Assembly (NCBI RefSeq): GCF_003326755.1
Contig: NZ_JPWH01000001.1
Location: 490,227-554,226 of the forward strand
DNA length: 64,000 nucleotides
Direction of reading: 5' to 3'
Source: Thalassospira profundimaris
Lineage (GTDB): Bacteria; Pseudomonadota; Alphaproteobacteria; Rhodospirillales; Thalassospiraceae
Program-made: the position numbers and the translations under genes
Notes under the pieces: model-generated
What the model was told of the DNA's origin: nothing
The model's input: only the letters and a program-made list of their open reading frames with translations
Databases searched by the model: none
Part shown: positions 42,937 to 52,041 of the stretch, piece by piece
Layout: each line of letters begins with the position of its first letter
Position numbering within the stretch: position 1 is the stretch's first letter

Positions 42937-44394
42937 TTACTGACCGTAACGATCACTGAGAACCCTGAAAGCCGCGCGAATACCCTGGGCTTCGCCCCCT
43001 TCGGGTTTGCCCGGCGTCCCGGACGGATTCCAGGCCATCAGGTCGATATGCGCCCAGGCCTTTGCCCCCTGTGCGAAACGGTCCAGGAACAGGGCGGCAA
43101 TAATCGCACCGCCAAATGCCCCTGATGATATGTTGTTGGTATCGGCAACCCTGCTGTCAAGAAGCGGGCGATAATCTTCCCAGATCGGCAGGCGCCAAAC
43201 CGGGTCGCCAATTTCCATGCCGGTATTTTGCAGCGCGTTTGCCAATTCGTCATTATTGGAAAATAGCGCCGGCAGCCCCAGGCCCAGCGCCACACGGGCC
43301 GCCCCGGTCAGGGTGGCAAAATCCAGCAGGACTTCCGGGTCTTCGCTGGCCGCTTCGGTTAGCGCGTCAGACAGCACCAGCCGGCCTTCGGCATCGGTAT
43401 TGCCCACTTCCACCGTCACGCCCTTACGGGTATTGATCACGTCGCTGGGGCGAAAGGCATTGCCTGAGACCATGTTTTCAACCGCCGGGATCAGCACGCG
43501 CAACCTTACGGGCAATTTCGCCGCCATGATCATGCGGGCCAGGCCCAGTACCTGTGCGGCCCCGCCCATATCTTTCTTCATCAGCAGCATGTTGCTGGCC
43601 GGTTTCAAATCATAGCCGCCGGTATCAAAACACACGCCCTTGCCCACCAGGGTGACACGCGGCGCGTTTTCATCGCCCCAGCGCATATCAATCAGGCGCG
43701 GGGCGCGGTCGCTGCCTTTGCCAACCGCATAAATGGCCGGGAAATTCTGCTTTTCCAGTTCTTCGCCGATGATGGTGGTGACACTGGCATCAAATTCGCC
43801 CGCAAGGCTGCTGGCGGCGTCGGCCAGTTCGGCCGGGCCCATGTCATTGGCGGGCACGTTGATCAGGTCACGCGCGAGCGCAATGCCGCGGGCGCTGTTT
43901 TCGGCCCGGTCGGCGGCGGCAGTATCAGGGCGGGCAAACTGTGCCAGCGGCGCATCGATTTTGCGGTAACGATCAAACCGGTAGCCGCCCAGATAAAGCC
44001 CCAGAACCGCGCGTTCACACAGGGTTTCGTCTTCCAGCACGCTGGTTTCAAGCTGATAGGTGCCTTTGGGCAGGGTCATGACCAGGCTGGCAAAATCCCA
44101 AACCGCCTTGGCATCATTTTCAAACCCCAATACGACACAGGCCGCAGCCCCATCGGCAGCAGGCAGCAGCAGGCTGGTGCCGCGTTTGCCCTCAAACCGG
44201 TTGGCACCGATCCAGGATTTATGCAGGTCCGAAAGACCGTTAACCCAGGCATCGAACCCACTGGTGGTTACGGTATGGATTGTCAGCGGATTTTGGGCCG
44301 AGCTGGCGGGGATAAGATGGTCGAACAATTGATCCGTCCTTGTTTGTTTTGGGTGGCAGGCAGCAATTTGGGTGCGGGCCGCATAATCGGCCAT
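42937..44394 (-). CDS. Leucyl aminopeptidase (M17 family)
   Basis: A 485-residue cytosolic dizinc aminopeptidase. The catalytic C-terminal domain has VTLVGKGVCFDTGGYDLKP (metal-binding Asp), MLLMKKDMGGAA, and the M17 signature NTDAEGRLVLSDAL. The N-terminal domain is divergent as is usual. Members remove N-terminal amino acids during peptide turnover. The 5' end is uncertain: the ATG at 44394 has AAGGGG immediately adjacent, too close to be ideal, and the true start might lie a few codons downstream. MarR follows on the same strand. Confidence 0.92.
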   Translation of the reverse strand: MADYAARTQIAACHPKQTRTDQLFDHLIPASSAQNPLTIHTVTTSGFDAWVNGLSDLHKSWIGANRFEGKRGTSLLLPAADGAAACVVLGFENDAKAVWDFASLVMTLPKGTYQLETSVLEDETLCERAVLGLYLGGYRFDRYRKIDAPLAQFARPDTAAADRAENSARGIALARDLINVPANDMGPAELADAASSLAGEFDASVTTIIGEELEKQNFPAIYAVGKGSDRAPRLIDMRWGDENAPRVTLVGKGVCFDTGGYDLKPASNMLLMKKDMGGAAQVLGLARMIMAAKLPVRLRVLIPAVENMVSGNAFRPSDVINTRKGVTVEVGNTDAEGRLVLSDALTEAASEDPEVLLDFATLTGAARVALGLGLPALFSNNDELANALQNTGMEIGDPVWRLPIWEDYRPLLDSRVADTNNISSGAFGGAIIAALFLDRFAQGAKAWAHIDLMAWNPSGTPGKPEGGEAQGIRAAFRVLSDRYGQ

Positions 44395-44550
44395 CCCCTT
44401 AATATGCTAGTCGGCATTATGGGGGGATTGGCATAAAAACAACAAGGGGGATTGGGCGGATAATGCGCTCTGTGCTAAGCAAGACTCCCGGGGCGACATT
44501 GAGCGTCCTCTGGCTTGGCAATACTCCATCCAATCAAAAGGTCTCCGTTT

Positions 44551-45219
44551 ATGGAAAATCTTCCGGTTCTTTATATTGGCAATAAAAATTATTCATCCTG
44601 GTCGCTGCGCGCCTGGCTGGGCCTGCGGGCAACCGGGGTGGCCTTTGAGGAAAAGCGGGTGGCACTTTACACCGATGAATGGTTTGCCAAGGCCCCGGTG
44701 ATTTCACCCACCGGTAAAGTCCCGGCCTATTTTGATGGTACAAAAACCATTTGGGAGGCATTGGCGATTTTGGAATATGTCGCCGATACCCGGCCCGATA
44801 CGCTGTTATGGCCGCTGGATATGGAGGTGCGCGCCATTGCCCGTGCGGTGTCGCTGGAAATGCATGGTGGCTTTACCGCCATTCGTTCCAATATGCCGAT
44901 GAATCTGCGCAAGGATCTGACAGGCCGGGGCCGTGGCCCTGCGGTGGAACAGGACATCAAACGCATTGGCGATATTTTCAATCTGTGCCGCAGCCGTTAC
45001 GGGCAGGGTGGGGATTTTCTGTTTGGTGATTTTTCAATTGCCGATGCCATGTTCGCCCCGGTGATGACCCGCTTTAAAACCTATGGCGTGACCCTCGATG
45101 CCGTGGGCGAGGCCTATAAGGAAACCATCTTTGCCATGCCTGCCATGAAGGAATGGTATGAGGCGGCCCATGCCGAGGAGGAAGTGATTGAACGTGCCGA
45201 ATTGCCCGATATTGACTAA
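44551..45219 (+). CDS. Glutathione S-transferase family protein
   Basis: A 222-residue GST. The thioredoxin-like domain begins LYIGNKNYSSWSLRAWLGL with a likely catalytic Ser, and GKVPAYFDG...IWEALAILEYVAD holds the cis-proline and glutathione-binding Glu/Ala. The C-terminal helical domain includes DFSIADAMFAPVMTRF, the conserved N-capping box. AAAGGT precedes the ATG at 44551; the frame opens at 44515. Substrate unknown. Confidence 0.92.
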   Translation: MENLPVLYIGNKNYSSWSLRAWLGLRATGVAFEEKRVALYTDEWFAKAPVISPTGKVPAYFDGTKTIWEALAILEYVADTRPDTLLWPLDMEVRAIARAVSLEMHGGFTAIRSNMPMNLRKDLTGRGRGPAVEQDIKRIGDIFNLCRSRYGQGGDFLFGDFSIADAMFAPVMTRFKTYGVTLDAVGEAYKETIFAMPAMKEWYEAAHAEEEVIERAELPDID

Positions 45220-45289
45220 GCGAACCGGCACATTTGCGGCCAGTGCGTTGGCGGCGTATTTTGACTGATTGAAAAATATCGGAGGATCA

Positions 45290-45925
45290 ATGTCCGATAC
45301 GGCAAAATCAGACATACCCGAAATTGACCCGCCCGGTCAGGATCCGGCGCTTGACCGGGTGCTGGCCGATGTCCGGGCCTGCCGGATATGTGAAGAACAT
45401 CTGCCGTTAGGGCCGCGCCCCGTCGTGCGCATGGCGGTTTCAGCCCCGATCATGATCATCGGGCAGGCACCGGGCACCAAGGTGCACGAAACCGGCCTGC
45501 CCTGGAACGATGCCTCGGGCGACCGGCTGCGCGACTGGTTGCACATGTCGCGGGCGGAATTTTACGACCCGGCCCGGCTGGCAATTATGCCAATGGGGTT
45601 TTGTTATCCGGGCCGCTTTGATCGCGGTGGCGATTTGCCACCCCGGCCGGAATGCGCGCCAGCCTGGCATGATCTGTTATGGCGGCATTTGCCCAATATC
45701 CGGCTGACCCTGCTGATCGGGCAATATGCCCAGGCGCGGTATCTGGGGGCAAAACGGGCCCGCACCATGACGGAAACCGTGCGCCAGTTTGAGCGTTACC
45801 TGGAGGATGGTTTTTTACCCATGCCCCATCCAAGCTGGCGCAATACGGCATGGATCCGCAAAAATCCGTGGTTTGAGACGGACCTTTTGCCGGTATTGCG
45901 CGACCGGGTGCAGGCGGCATTATAA
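45290..45925 (+). CDS. Uracil-DNA glycosylase superfamily protein (probable Fe-S type)
   Basis: A 211-residue protein of the UDG superfamily. The catalytic-site region is IMIIGQAPGTKVHETGLPW (a GQAPG motif), and the C-terminal block HPSWRNTAWIRKNPWF holds the H-P-S motif. Cysteines at CRIC near the N-terminus plus one in GFCYPG and one in RPECAPAW match the four ligands of a 4Fe-4S cluster in family 4/5 UDGs. It would remove uracil or other lesions, but this subfamily is little studied. GGAGGATCA precedes the ATG at 45290. Confidence 0.82.
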   Translation: MSDTAKSDIPEIDPPGQDPALDRVLADVRACRICEEHLPLGPRPVVRMAVSAPIMIIGQAPGTKVHETGLPWNDASGDRLRDWLHMSRAEFYDPARLAIMPMGFCYPGRFDRGGDLPPRPECAPAWHDLLWRHLPNIRLTLLIGQYAQARYLGAKRARTMTETVRQFERYLEDGFLPMPHPSWRNTAWIRKNPWFETDLLPVLRDRVQAAL

Positions 45926-46017
45926 AAACACGATGCGTTCAAACGCCTGACATGTTTTGATGGCGCTATGACATCAGATTGACGGGCTGATTGTTACGTT
46001 GCAAGAAGGAGGCAGAA

Positions 46018-46305
46018 ATGAGCAAACTCTCCCCCGCCGAAGCCGAAATTGCCCTGAAAGAAGTCAGCGGCTGGATCCTTGCAGGCGATGGCCTGTCCAT
46101 TCAGAAAACCTTCAAATTCGGCGATTTTAACGAGGCCTTTGGCTTTATGACCCGTGTGGCCCTTAAGGCCGATAAAATGGACCATCATCCGGAATGGTTT
46201 AATGTCTATAACAAGGTGGAAATGACGCTGACCACCCATGATGTCGGCGGTGTGTCGCAAAAGGACATTAAATTGGCCGCCTTTGCCGATGACGCAGCCG
46301 GTTAA
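46018..46305 (+). CDS. phhB: Pterin-4a-carbinolamine dehydratase
   Basis: A 95-residue enzyme, the normal size. The active-site segment [16 protein letters not shown] contains the conserved His-His and Trp residues, followed by [17 protein letters not shown]. It dehydrates 4a-hydroxytetrahydrobiopterin during recycling of the phenylalanine hydroxylase cofactor. AAGGAGG precedes the ATG. No phenylalanine hydroxylase gene is next to it, so it acts alone or for a distant partner. Confidence 0.95.
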   Translation: MSKLSPAEAEIALKEVSGWILAGDGLSIQKTFKFGDFNEAFGFMTRVALKADKMDHHPEWFNVYNKVEMTLTTHDVGGVSQKDIKLAAFADDAAG

Positions 46306-46366
46306 GGGCCGGACCAAACATGTGTGGTGATGACTTTGCATAAGGTGCGAAGAATAACGTGCGGAT

Positions 46367-46393
46367 CGGGCCGGTTTTATCCGGCCCGTTTTG
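46367..46393 (+). terminator. Terminator after phhB
   Basis: An 8-bp stem CGGGCCGG / CCGGCCCG with a TTTTAT loop, followed by TTTTG, between convergent genes. Confidence 0.8.
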
Positions 46394-46419
46394 CCCTGTG
46401 GGGTTATTTGGGTTTGGGC

Positions 46420-47181
46420 TTATTTGGCTTGCAGCCGCACCGCACCGTCCAGACGCACGGTTTCGCCATTCATCATTTCATTTTCGCACATATGCAGGGC
46501 GAGGCGGCCATATTCTTCGGGCTTGCCAAGGCGTTGCGGGAAGGGGGTATTGGCAGCAAGGCTGTCCTGCACCTCGTCGGGCAGACCAGACAACATCGGG
46601 GTTCCAAACAGGCCCGGCGCAATGGCCATCACGCGAATGCCGTGGCGCGCCAGTTCGCGCGCGGCAGGCAAAGTCAGAGAATGCACCGCCCCCTTGGATG
46701 CGGCATAGGCCGCCTGGCCGATTTGCCCTTCAAAGGCGGCAATCGAGGCCGTGTTGATGATAATACCGCGCTCGCCACTTTCCAGCGGGTCGGCTTTGCT
46801 CATGGCATCGGCAACCACGCGCATCATGTTAAAGGTGCCGATCAGATTAACATTGATCACCTTGGCGAAGGCATCAAGGCTTGCCGGGCCTTCGCGGCCA
46901 ACAATGCGCTCGCCATGTACAATGCCCGCACAACTAACCAGAATGCGCGGTGTGCCCAGCTCGGCGGTAATGGCGGCAACGGTTTCCTCGACATTGGTGG
47001 CATTGGTCACATCAACCGCATATCCCTTGCCCCCCAGTTCGCGGGCGGTTTGTTCCGCGCCGTCACCGTTCAGATCCAGCGCGGCAATCTTCGCCCCGGC
47101 TGCGGCCAAAACCCGCGCCGTCGCCGCCCCCAGGCCCGATGCCGCCCCCGTTACAATCGCCACATTCCCTGAAACCTGCAT
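46420..47181 (-). CDS. Short-chain dehydrogenase, 3-hydroxyacyl-CoA dehydrogenase type 2-like
   Basis: A 253-residue classical SDR. The NAD-binding motif is TGAASGLG (residues about 11-18), the catalytic Ser is in IINTASIAAF, Tyr-Lys is in YAASK, and NAG-like SCAGI follows the fourth strand. The order AAFEGQIGQAAYAASKGAV is the pattern of HSD17B10-type enzymes that oxidise 3-hydroxyacyl-CoAs in fatty-acid or branched-chain amino-acid breakdown. AGGAGG precedes the ATG. A 28-bp operator palindrome lies 22 bases upstream. Confidence 0.92.
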   Translation of the reverse strand: MQVSGNVAIVTGAASGLGAATARVLAAAGAKIAALDLNGDGAEQTARELGGKGYAVDVTNATNVEETVAAITAELGTPRILVSCAGIVHGERIVGREGPASLDAFAKVINVNLIGTFNMMRVVADAMSKADPLESGERGIIINTASIAAFEGQIGQAAYAASKGAVHSLTLPAARELARHGIRVMAIAPGLFGTPMLSGLPDEVQDSLAANTPFPQRLGKPEEYGRLALHMCENEMMNGETVRLDGAVRLQAK

Positions 47182-47202
47182 TAACGCCTCCTGTGTGCTT
47201 TC

Positions 47203-47230
47203 ATAATTTGGTATTCCTATACCAAATTAT
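47203..47230. promoter_or_regulatory. Operator palindrome upstream of the SDR gene
   Basis: Perfect 12-bp arms ATAATTTGGTAT / ATACCAAATTAT with a TCCT spacer, just upstream of the SDR start. The GGTAT...ATACC core resembles GntR-family (FCD type) or TetR sites. No regulator is encoded next to it. Confidence 0.7.
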
Positions 47231-47440
47231 CTGTTTTTATGGCAAGGGAAAGCAAAATGACGCAAATCCGACCTGTGATCGCCAACCAGTCATTATACCC
47301 CGCCCTTTCGCGGCCAACATACAGGAGAGTCTGAAAACCGGATGTGCTGAGCGGTTCGGAGGCAACATTGATACTATCCCCTCGTCGTACTCTAAAGCCG
47401 GTCTTTCGGTATAATGCGTGACAGAGTTGCGGCTGTGCGC

Positions 47441-50419
47441 TTATTCGTCCTGTTCCGCCTCAATCAGGATTGCTCCTTTTAGGTCCAGCCCTTCTAAGTC
47501 CTCCCTATTTAGGAACGCCCCGCGTAGGTCCGCCCTGCGTAGGTCCGTCCCGCGTAGGTTCGCCCCGCGCAGGTTCGCCGCGCTCAGGTTCGCCGCGCTC
47601 AGGTTCGCGTCGATCAGGTGCGCCGCGCTCAGGTCCGCCCCGCGCCCCCGCACCCCGCACAGGTCTGCGCCGTGCAGGTTCGCCCCGCGTAGGTTCGCCG
47701 CGCTCAGGTTCGCGTCGATCAGGTGCGCCGCGCTCAGGTCCGCCCCGCGCAGGTCCGCCCCGCACAGGTCTGCGCCGTGCAGGTTCGCCCCGCGTAGGTT
47801 CGCCGCGCTCAGGTTCGCGTCGATCAGGTGCGCCGCGCTCAGGTCCGCCCCGCGCAGGTCCGTCTTGTGCAGGTCCGCCCCGCTCAGGTCCGCCCAGCTC
47901 AGGTTCGCGTCGATCAGGTGCGCCCCGCTTAAGTTCGCCTGAAACAGGAACGCGCCGCTCAGGTTCGCGCCGCTCAGGTTCGCATCGCTCAGGTCTATTC
48001 GAATCAGGTCCGCGCCGCGTAAATTGATGCGGCTAAAGACAGAGCGTGCGACCATATGTCGGGCAAAAGTTAATCGGCTGACAAAGGCGATGGCACTATC
48101 GGGGAATATCTTTGTGTTGATATCTATTGTCGGGCTTGGACACGCGTCGGATTTTTTCTGATCAATCGGAATGATACAAGCAGATGCCGAGGCGGTGGCA
48201 AGCAGAGCGCTTTCAGCGCAGCGCTGATAGGTTTCGAGAGTGCGCCATTTCAAAATTGAGAATGCTTTCGGCACCGGAAGTCCGTGCTCTATGACCCAAT
48301 TCAACATCTCCGTCAGCCCTTCTTTGATCTCAACGGCTTTCGTGGGTGTTAAACGATGGCGAGCTTCATCATATAGAAATTCGATGATGTAAGGTGTCAG
48401 TTCCGCCCCTTTAATGAGTTCACTCCATTGTTCTGCCAATTGCTCGAGGTCTTCGTCCTCTACCACTTTATCGGCGAGTCTACGGGCGTGAGACAACAGG
48501 CCGCGTGCGGTTAGAAACTCACCAAAACTTTTATGGATGAACTCAAAGCCGTCGTCGTCGCTGTTTCCGCCAGGGCGGGTATGGATGTTCAGGGCGACAG
48601 ATTTTAAGGATGCGGCATGGATCGATTTAAAGCGCCCTTCTTTGTGCAGATGTCGCTTGCGAACGGTGAGAAATTCTTTTTCATCCCCGGTTCGGCCATT
48701 GCCGCGCCAGGCTGCCAGACCGAGCACCTCCATCAAATCAAAGAAATCCTTACATGACAGGTTATGAGACGCAGAATGCTCCTTGCCTTTGTTTCTCTCA
48801 TAAATCTTTTCAAGGATGTCTTCATAGACAAGGTTGCGATTATCTGCCGCCAGTTGCCATTTCGCCCCGCAATATTTTGAATTGATCAACAGGTGCAAAA
48901 GCAACGGCTCCAGATTCAGGGCGGACATGCTTTTGTGGGTGACAGGTTCTGGAATGTTGTTTGCGTCCAATCCCTTGGCGTAGGCCCATTGTTGCCAATA
49001 GGTTTCGCGCTGATCAATCTGCATCAGGTTTTCGGGGTCAAAAAGGTCGTGCTTGTTTTCATCCTCCTCGGCGAACGGGCCAAACGGAGTTGTGTCGAGC
49101 AGGCAAGTTTGGCGCGTCATGGGAGCGATTGGCGCGACATTCAGCATTGTGGGTAAAGGCAAATTGGCTGCCTTCATGGCCTGTTCGCAGGCGATATTGC
49201 GGCCCAGAACAACGGCACGGACAGGAGGGCTATCGTTGTTCAAAGGGGAAAGCATCCGCGTAAGCGACAGCAGAAAGTCGCGTGCGTATTTTTCCGCATC
49301 GCCCGCATCTGCCGTTAATTCATCCAAGCCGTCAAAAATCAGCAGCAACGGTGTGGCATCTGCCTTTCGCCACTCCAGCGGGCTTTCTGGCAAACCGGGA
49401 TTACCCTTTGGGTTTACAAGCGAATTAAACTTGCGAAAGTAAGTCGCAATGTCTTGGTCAAGTTGGCCCGTTAAATGCGTGTATTGCAACCTGATCAATG
49501 CGACCCTGTGTTCATTGGGCTTTTGTGCAACCTCGTGGGCGAAGGCCCGGGCAAAAGAGGATTTGCCGCAGCCGGGGCCACCCGCAATCACGCGAACAGC
49601 GTCCTTGCGTGCGTCTCCCTTAAGCCAGTCATGTAAAGTCTCGTGCAAATTGGAGACATGGGCCGTGCGTTTGATCTCTTCTCGTTCACGGTCATCCGTT
49701 TCAATTGCGATGTCTTCGTTCCAGAAACAGCGCAAGCGCAAATATACGGCGGCAAGCGGAACCGTCTCGTCAGCATCGGGCGAGAAAACAGGCTCATCGG
49801 TGAATTGTGAAGAAATCCAGAAATTATGTCGTGCCCAGTCTGCCTCGCGGCGGGCGGCTTCTCCGCCAATGCTGACAAGCGCATCTTCAAGGGGTTTGAA
49901 ATAGGTTGGATTTTCGCAAATTACCCTGTTGGAAGCAGACTGCAATGCACGGTCAAAGCGCGTTTGCAGGGTGTCCAGCTCCAGATTATGGCCGGTTGTG
50001 GATGTTAACAACAGGTCAGGAAGTGCTTCGCGGGCCTTTTTGAATACTGGCGATAAGACAGGTGCGCGGAGTGTTGTTTGGTCAAGTTGTGCATCCCCGT
50101 CATCAAACTGCATCGATGCTTCAAGGAACGTTTTAATCGCGTCTTCTTTGTTCACAGTCAGGGGGGCAAGGCGTTGTGCCTGCGCCAGAATGTCGCTGGC
50201 GGCATATGTCAATGTTCGCGCGGCCCAATTCCAGGCGCGATTAGGCGGCGTGTCGGATTCTTTACCAGCCAGTTCTTTAACGGCGTCATTCAATCTAAGA
50301 ACGATGGTGTGAATGTTTGGGCCTGTCGGCTTCCCGGCTTCGATAGCGGCAAGCATCCCGTGCATGAGTGAACGCACCCAATCTCGGCTTACTACTGGCT
50401 TTTCAAAAGGTATGGTCAT
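47441..50419 (-). CDS. NACHT NTPase with C-terminal pentapeptide repeats (NLR-like, possible defence protein)
   Basis: A 992-residue protein from ATG 50419 (GGAG eight bases upstream; the frame opens at 50452). Residues 1-265 form an N-terminal domain I do not recognise. The NACHT NTPase follows: Walker A GGPGCGKSS at about 280-288, and Walker B LLLIFDGLDEL at about 358-368 with the small-residue-Asp/Glu pair typical of NACHT. A helical middle region has FIHKSFGEFLTARGLL, like the NACHT winged-helix end. From about 800 to the end are A(D/N)LxX pentapeptide repeats, which fold into a right-handed beta-helix. Bacterial NACHT proteins (bNACHT, Avs-related) include anti-phage sensors that kill the infected cell; this architecture is compatible, but function is inferred. 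It is a lone gene between an SDR gene and an exporter. Confidence 0.85.
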   Translation of the reverse strand: MTIPFEKPVVSRDWVRSLMHGMLAAIEAGKPTGPNIHTIVLRLNDAVKELAGKESDTPPNRAWNWAARTLTYAASDILAQAQRLAPLTVNKEDAIKTFLEASMQFDDGDAQLDQTTLRAPVLSPVFKKAREALPDLLLTSTTGHNLELDTLQTRFDRALQSASNRVICENPTYFKPLEDALVSIGGEAARREADWARHNFWISSQFTDEPVFSPDADETVPLAAVYLRLRCFWNEDIAIETDDREREEIKRTAHVSNLHETLHDWLKGDARKDAVRVIAGGPGCGKSSFARAFAHEVAQKPNEHRVALIRLQYTHLTGQLDQDIATYFRKFNSLVNPKGNPGLPESPLEWRKADATPLLLIFDGLDELTADAGDAEKYARDFLLSLTRMLSPLNNDSPPVRAVVLGRNIACEQAMKAANLPLPTMLNVAPIAPMTRQTCLLDTTPFGPFAEEDENKHDLFDPENLMQIDQRETYWQQWAYAKGLDANNIPEPVTHKSMSALNLEPLLLHLLINSKYCGAKWQLAADNRNLVYEDILEKIYERNKGKEHSASHNLSCKDFFDLMEVLGLAAWRGNGRTGDEKEFLTVRKRHLHKEGRFKSIHAASLKSVALNIHTRPGGNSDDDGFEFIHKSFGEFLTARGLLSHARRLADKVVEDEDLEQLAEQWSELIKGAELTPYIIEFLYDEARHRLTPTKAVEIKEGLTEMLNWVIEHGLPVPKAFSILKWRTLETYQRCAESALLATASASACIIPIDQKKSDACPSPTIDINTKIFPDSAIAFVSRLTFARHMVARSVFSRINLRGADLIRIDLSDANLSGANLSGAFLFQANLSGAHLIDANLSWADLSGADLHKTDLRGADLSAAHLIDANLSAANLRGANLHGADLCGADLRGADLSAAHLIDANLSAANLRGANLHGADLCGVRGRGADLSAAHLIDANLSAANLSAANLRGANLRGTDLRRADLRGAFLNREDLEGLDLKGAILIEAEQDE
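47584..47857. repeat. 105-bp tandem repeats inside the NACHT gene
   Basis: Units begin at 47584, 47689 and 47794, with a period of 105 bp (35 residues, seven pentapeptides); the third is partial. Units are nearly identical; differences include TC versus GT at the first two bases and a patch near 47641 where one unit reads CCCCCGCACC, giving CGVRG instead of a normal pentapeptide. Confidence 0.85.
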
Positions 50420-50715
50420 GCAATTCACTCCATAAATGCCTGTGCAAGCCAAGGGTAACGGCTGCGATGATCAAGGCCGTATCGCGTTAATCTCTTGGGT
50501 TGTAATGGTTTTCACCTTAGGTGCATTCCTGCGTGTTCACAAGCAAGAGCGTAATCATCGCGTTGGGTCTATTGGGTGGGGAGAGAGATTCCCGATGTTT
50601 TCGGAAAATGCGGACTAAGCTGACATATGCAGCTATGGATATCGTCGTTGGGACGGAGGATGTTTTTTCAGCTCAAAACACCCTGGTTTCACGGCACCAG
50701 CGTTATTCCAATACC

Positions 50716-51726
50716 CTATTTGCGGGTATTTTGGTCGTCATCCTGCAAGGCGGTTGCGGCTGCCGGGCGGGTATCTGCCGCCGGGCGCTGGCGCGGGGGT
50801 GGGTCAAGGTCGGTGGCGGGCGAGGAATGTTCGCGGTCAAACCGTTTGGCTTCGCGGGCCAGAACGGCCTCGCGCCGTGCAATGTAAATGGCCGAGCCAA
50901 TGATCAACCCGGCACCGGGCAGCAGCCAGATTTCGGGAATTTCGCCAAACATTACCAGCGCGATAATCACGACAAAGGGCAGGCGCAAATAGTTAAACCC
51001 AATGACAAAGCTGTAATCATAGAGGCGAAAGGCGCTGGTATTGCACAGCTGGGTGATATTGGCCATGAAGGTCCCGCCCAGCAAAATCAGGATGGTGTTC
51101 CAGCTTGGCGTTTGCCAGACAAAAAGGGCGGGTATCAGGGTCATCGGTGTCATCAGCAGCATGGTATAAAGCACGATATTGGGGCTGCTATCGGTGCGGG
51201 CCAGCGATTTGATCACCATGCCCGCACTGGCCATGCACAGGGCCGCGGCAATGGGCAGAATACTGGCAAGCTGCATGGTGTCGCTGCCGGGGCGAATGAT
51301 AATGGCGACCCCGGCAAAACCGGCGATCAGGGCCAATATGCGATGATGGCGGATCTGTTCCTTTAAAAACAGAACGGCCAGCACGGTGCCAAATAACGGC
51401 ACGGTGAAATTAAGGGTCGTCGCCTCGGCCAGCGGCAAATAAGCCAGCGACGAAAACCAGAAGGTCATTGCCCCCATCGACAGAATGGCGCGGAAAAAAA
51501 ACATCCGCCAGCGCGTGGTATGCAGCGATGAAAACCCCGCCCGGAGCGATACCGGCAAAATCAGCAAAAAGCCAAACAGGTTGCGAAAAAAGACCACCTC
51601 AAGCGGGGGGATATCCTCGGTTGCCAGTCGTACCGTTACCGAAAAGCCCGCCGCCATCACAGCAGCGAAGGTGGCGAAAATCGCGGCCTGCACATAATTG
51701 GGAAGTTGCTGAAACTGGCGTTTCAT
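50716..51726 (-). CDS. EamA/DMT-family exporter
   Basis: A 336-residue inner-membrane protein with ten hydrophobic segments in two EamA halves (residues about 12-145 and 160-290). Features include LEVVFFRNLFGFLLILP in the first half and FNYLRLPFVVIIALVMFGE in the second. DMT exporters move amino acids, nucleobases or drugs out. The C-terminal 50 residues are a soluble, proline-rich tail (DLDPPPRQRPAADTRPAA). It is divergent from the Lrp-type regulator gene at 52042, a common regulator-exporter pairing. Confidence 0.88.
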   Translation of the reverse strand: MKRQFQQLPNYVQAAIFATFAAVMAAGFSVTVRLATEDIPPLEVVFFRNLFGFLLILPVSLRAGFSSLHTTRWRMFFFRAILSMGAMTFWFSSLAYLPLAEATTLNFTVPLFGTVLAVLFLKEQIRHHRILALIAGFAGVAIIIRPGSDTMQLASILPIAAALCMASAGMVIKSLARTDSSPNIVLYTMLLMTPMTLIPALFVWQTPSWNTILILLGGTFMANITQLCNTSAFRLYDYSFVIGFNYLRLPFVVIIALVMFGEIPEIWLLPGAGLIIGSAIYIARREAVLAREAKRFDREHSSPATDLDPPPRQRPAADTRPAAATALQDDDQNTRK

Positions 51727-52041
51727 GATGATGGGTGCCTGTTATTGGGGCGCAACATTCCCGGTTTGGGCGGGCCTGATTATCGCCGGACTACATAAAT
51801 GTTCGTTCTGCGGTGCAACTGGCCCGTGGTCAGTTCGCCGGGGGTAAAACGGCGCGGGTCAAGTTGAAAAAACAAGGTTATATCTATGACTATACGGCAT
51901 TTTATAAAAAATCCAGCCCTGCCACCCAGGGGTGAAAGATTTCTGATGCCTCTACTTTCGGGGTAGAAGCACTTTCTTAGCAACTTGCTGATTTTTGTGT
52001 ATAATCGCCCCCAGGTGGCAGTTCTTGAAACGGGGGGTATA
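51727..52041. other. Divergent intergenic region between exporter and Lrp-type regulator
   Basis: 315 bases that hold both promoters. I could not define the boxes with confidence and see no strong palindrome. No ORF of interest. Confidence 0.5.

Noticed and set aside
46324-47172. 282-codon plus-strand frame opposite the SDR gene
   Set aside because: The SDR on the minus strand has complete catalytic motifs and a strong ribosome-binding site; this frame is its shadow.
47418-48027. Regular repeats that look like a CRISPR array or a secreted repeat protein on the plus strand
   Set aside because: The repeats have no unique spacers and encode in-frame pentapeptides of the minus-strand NACHT protein; the plus-strand Arg/Ser/Pro-rich frames are by-products.
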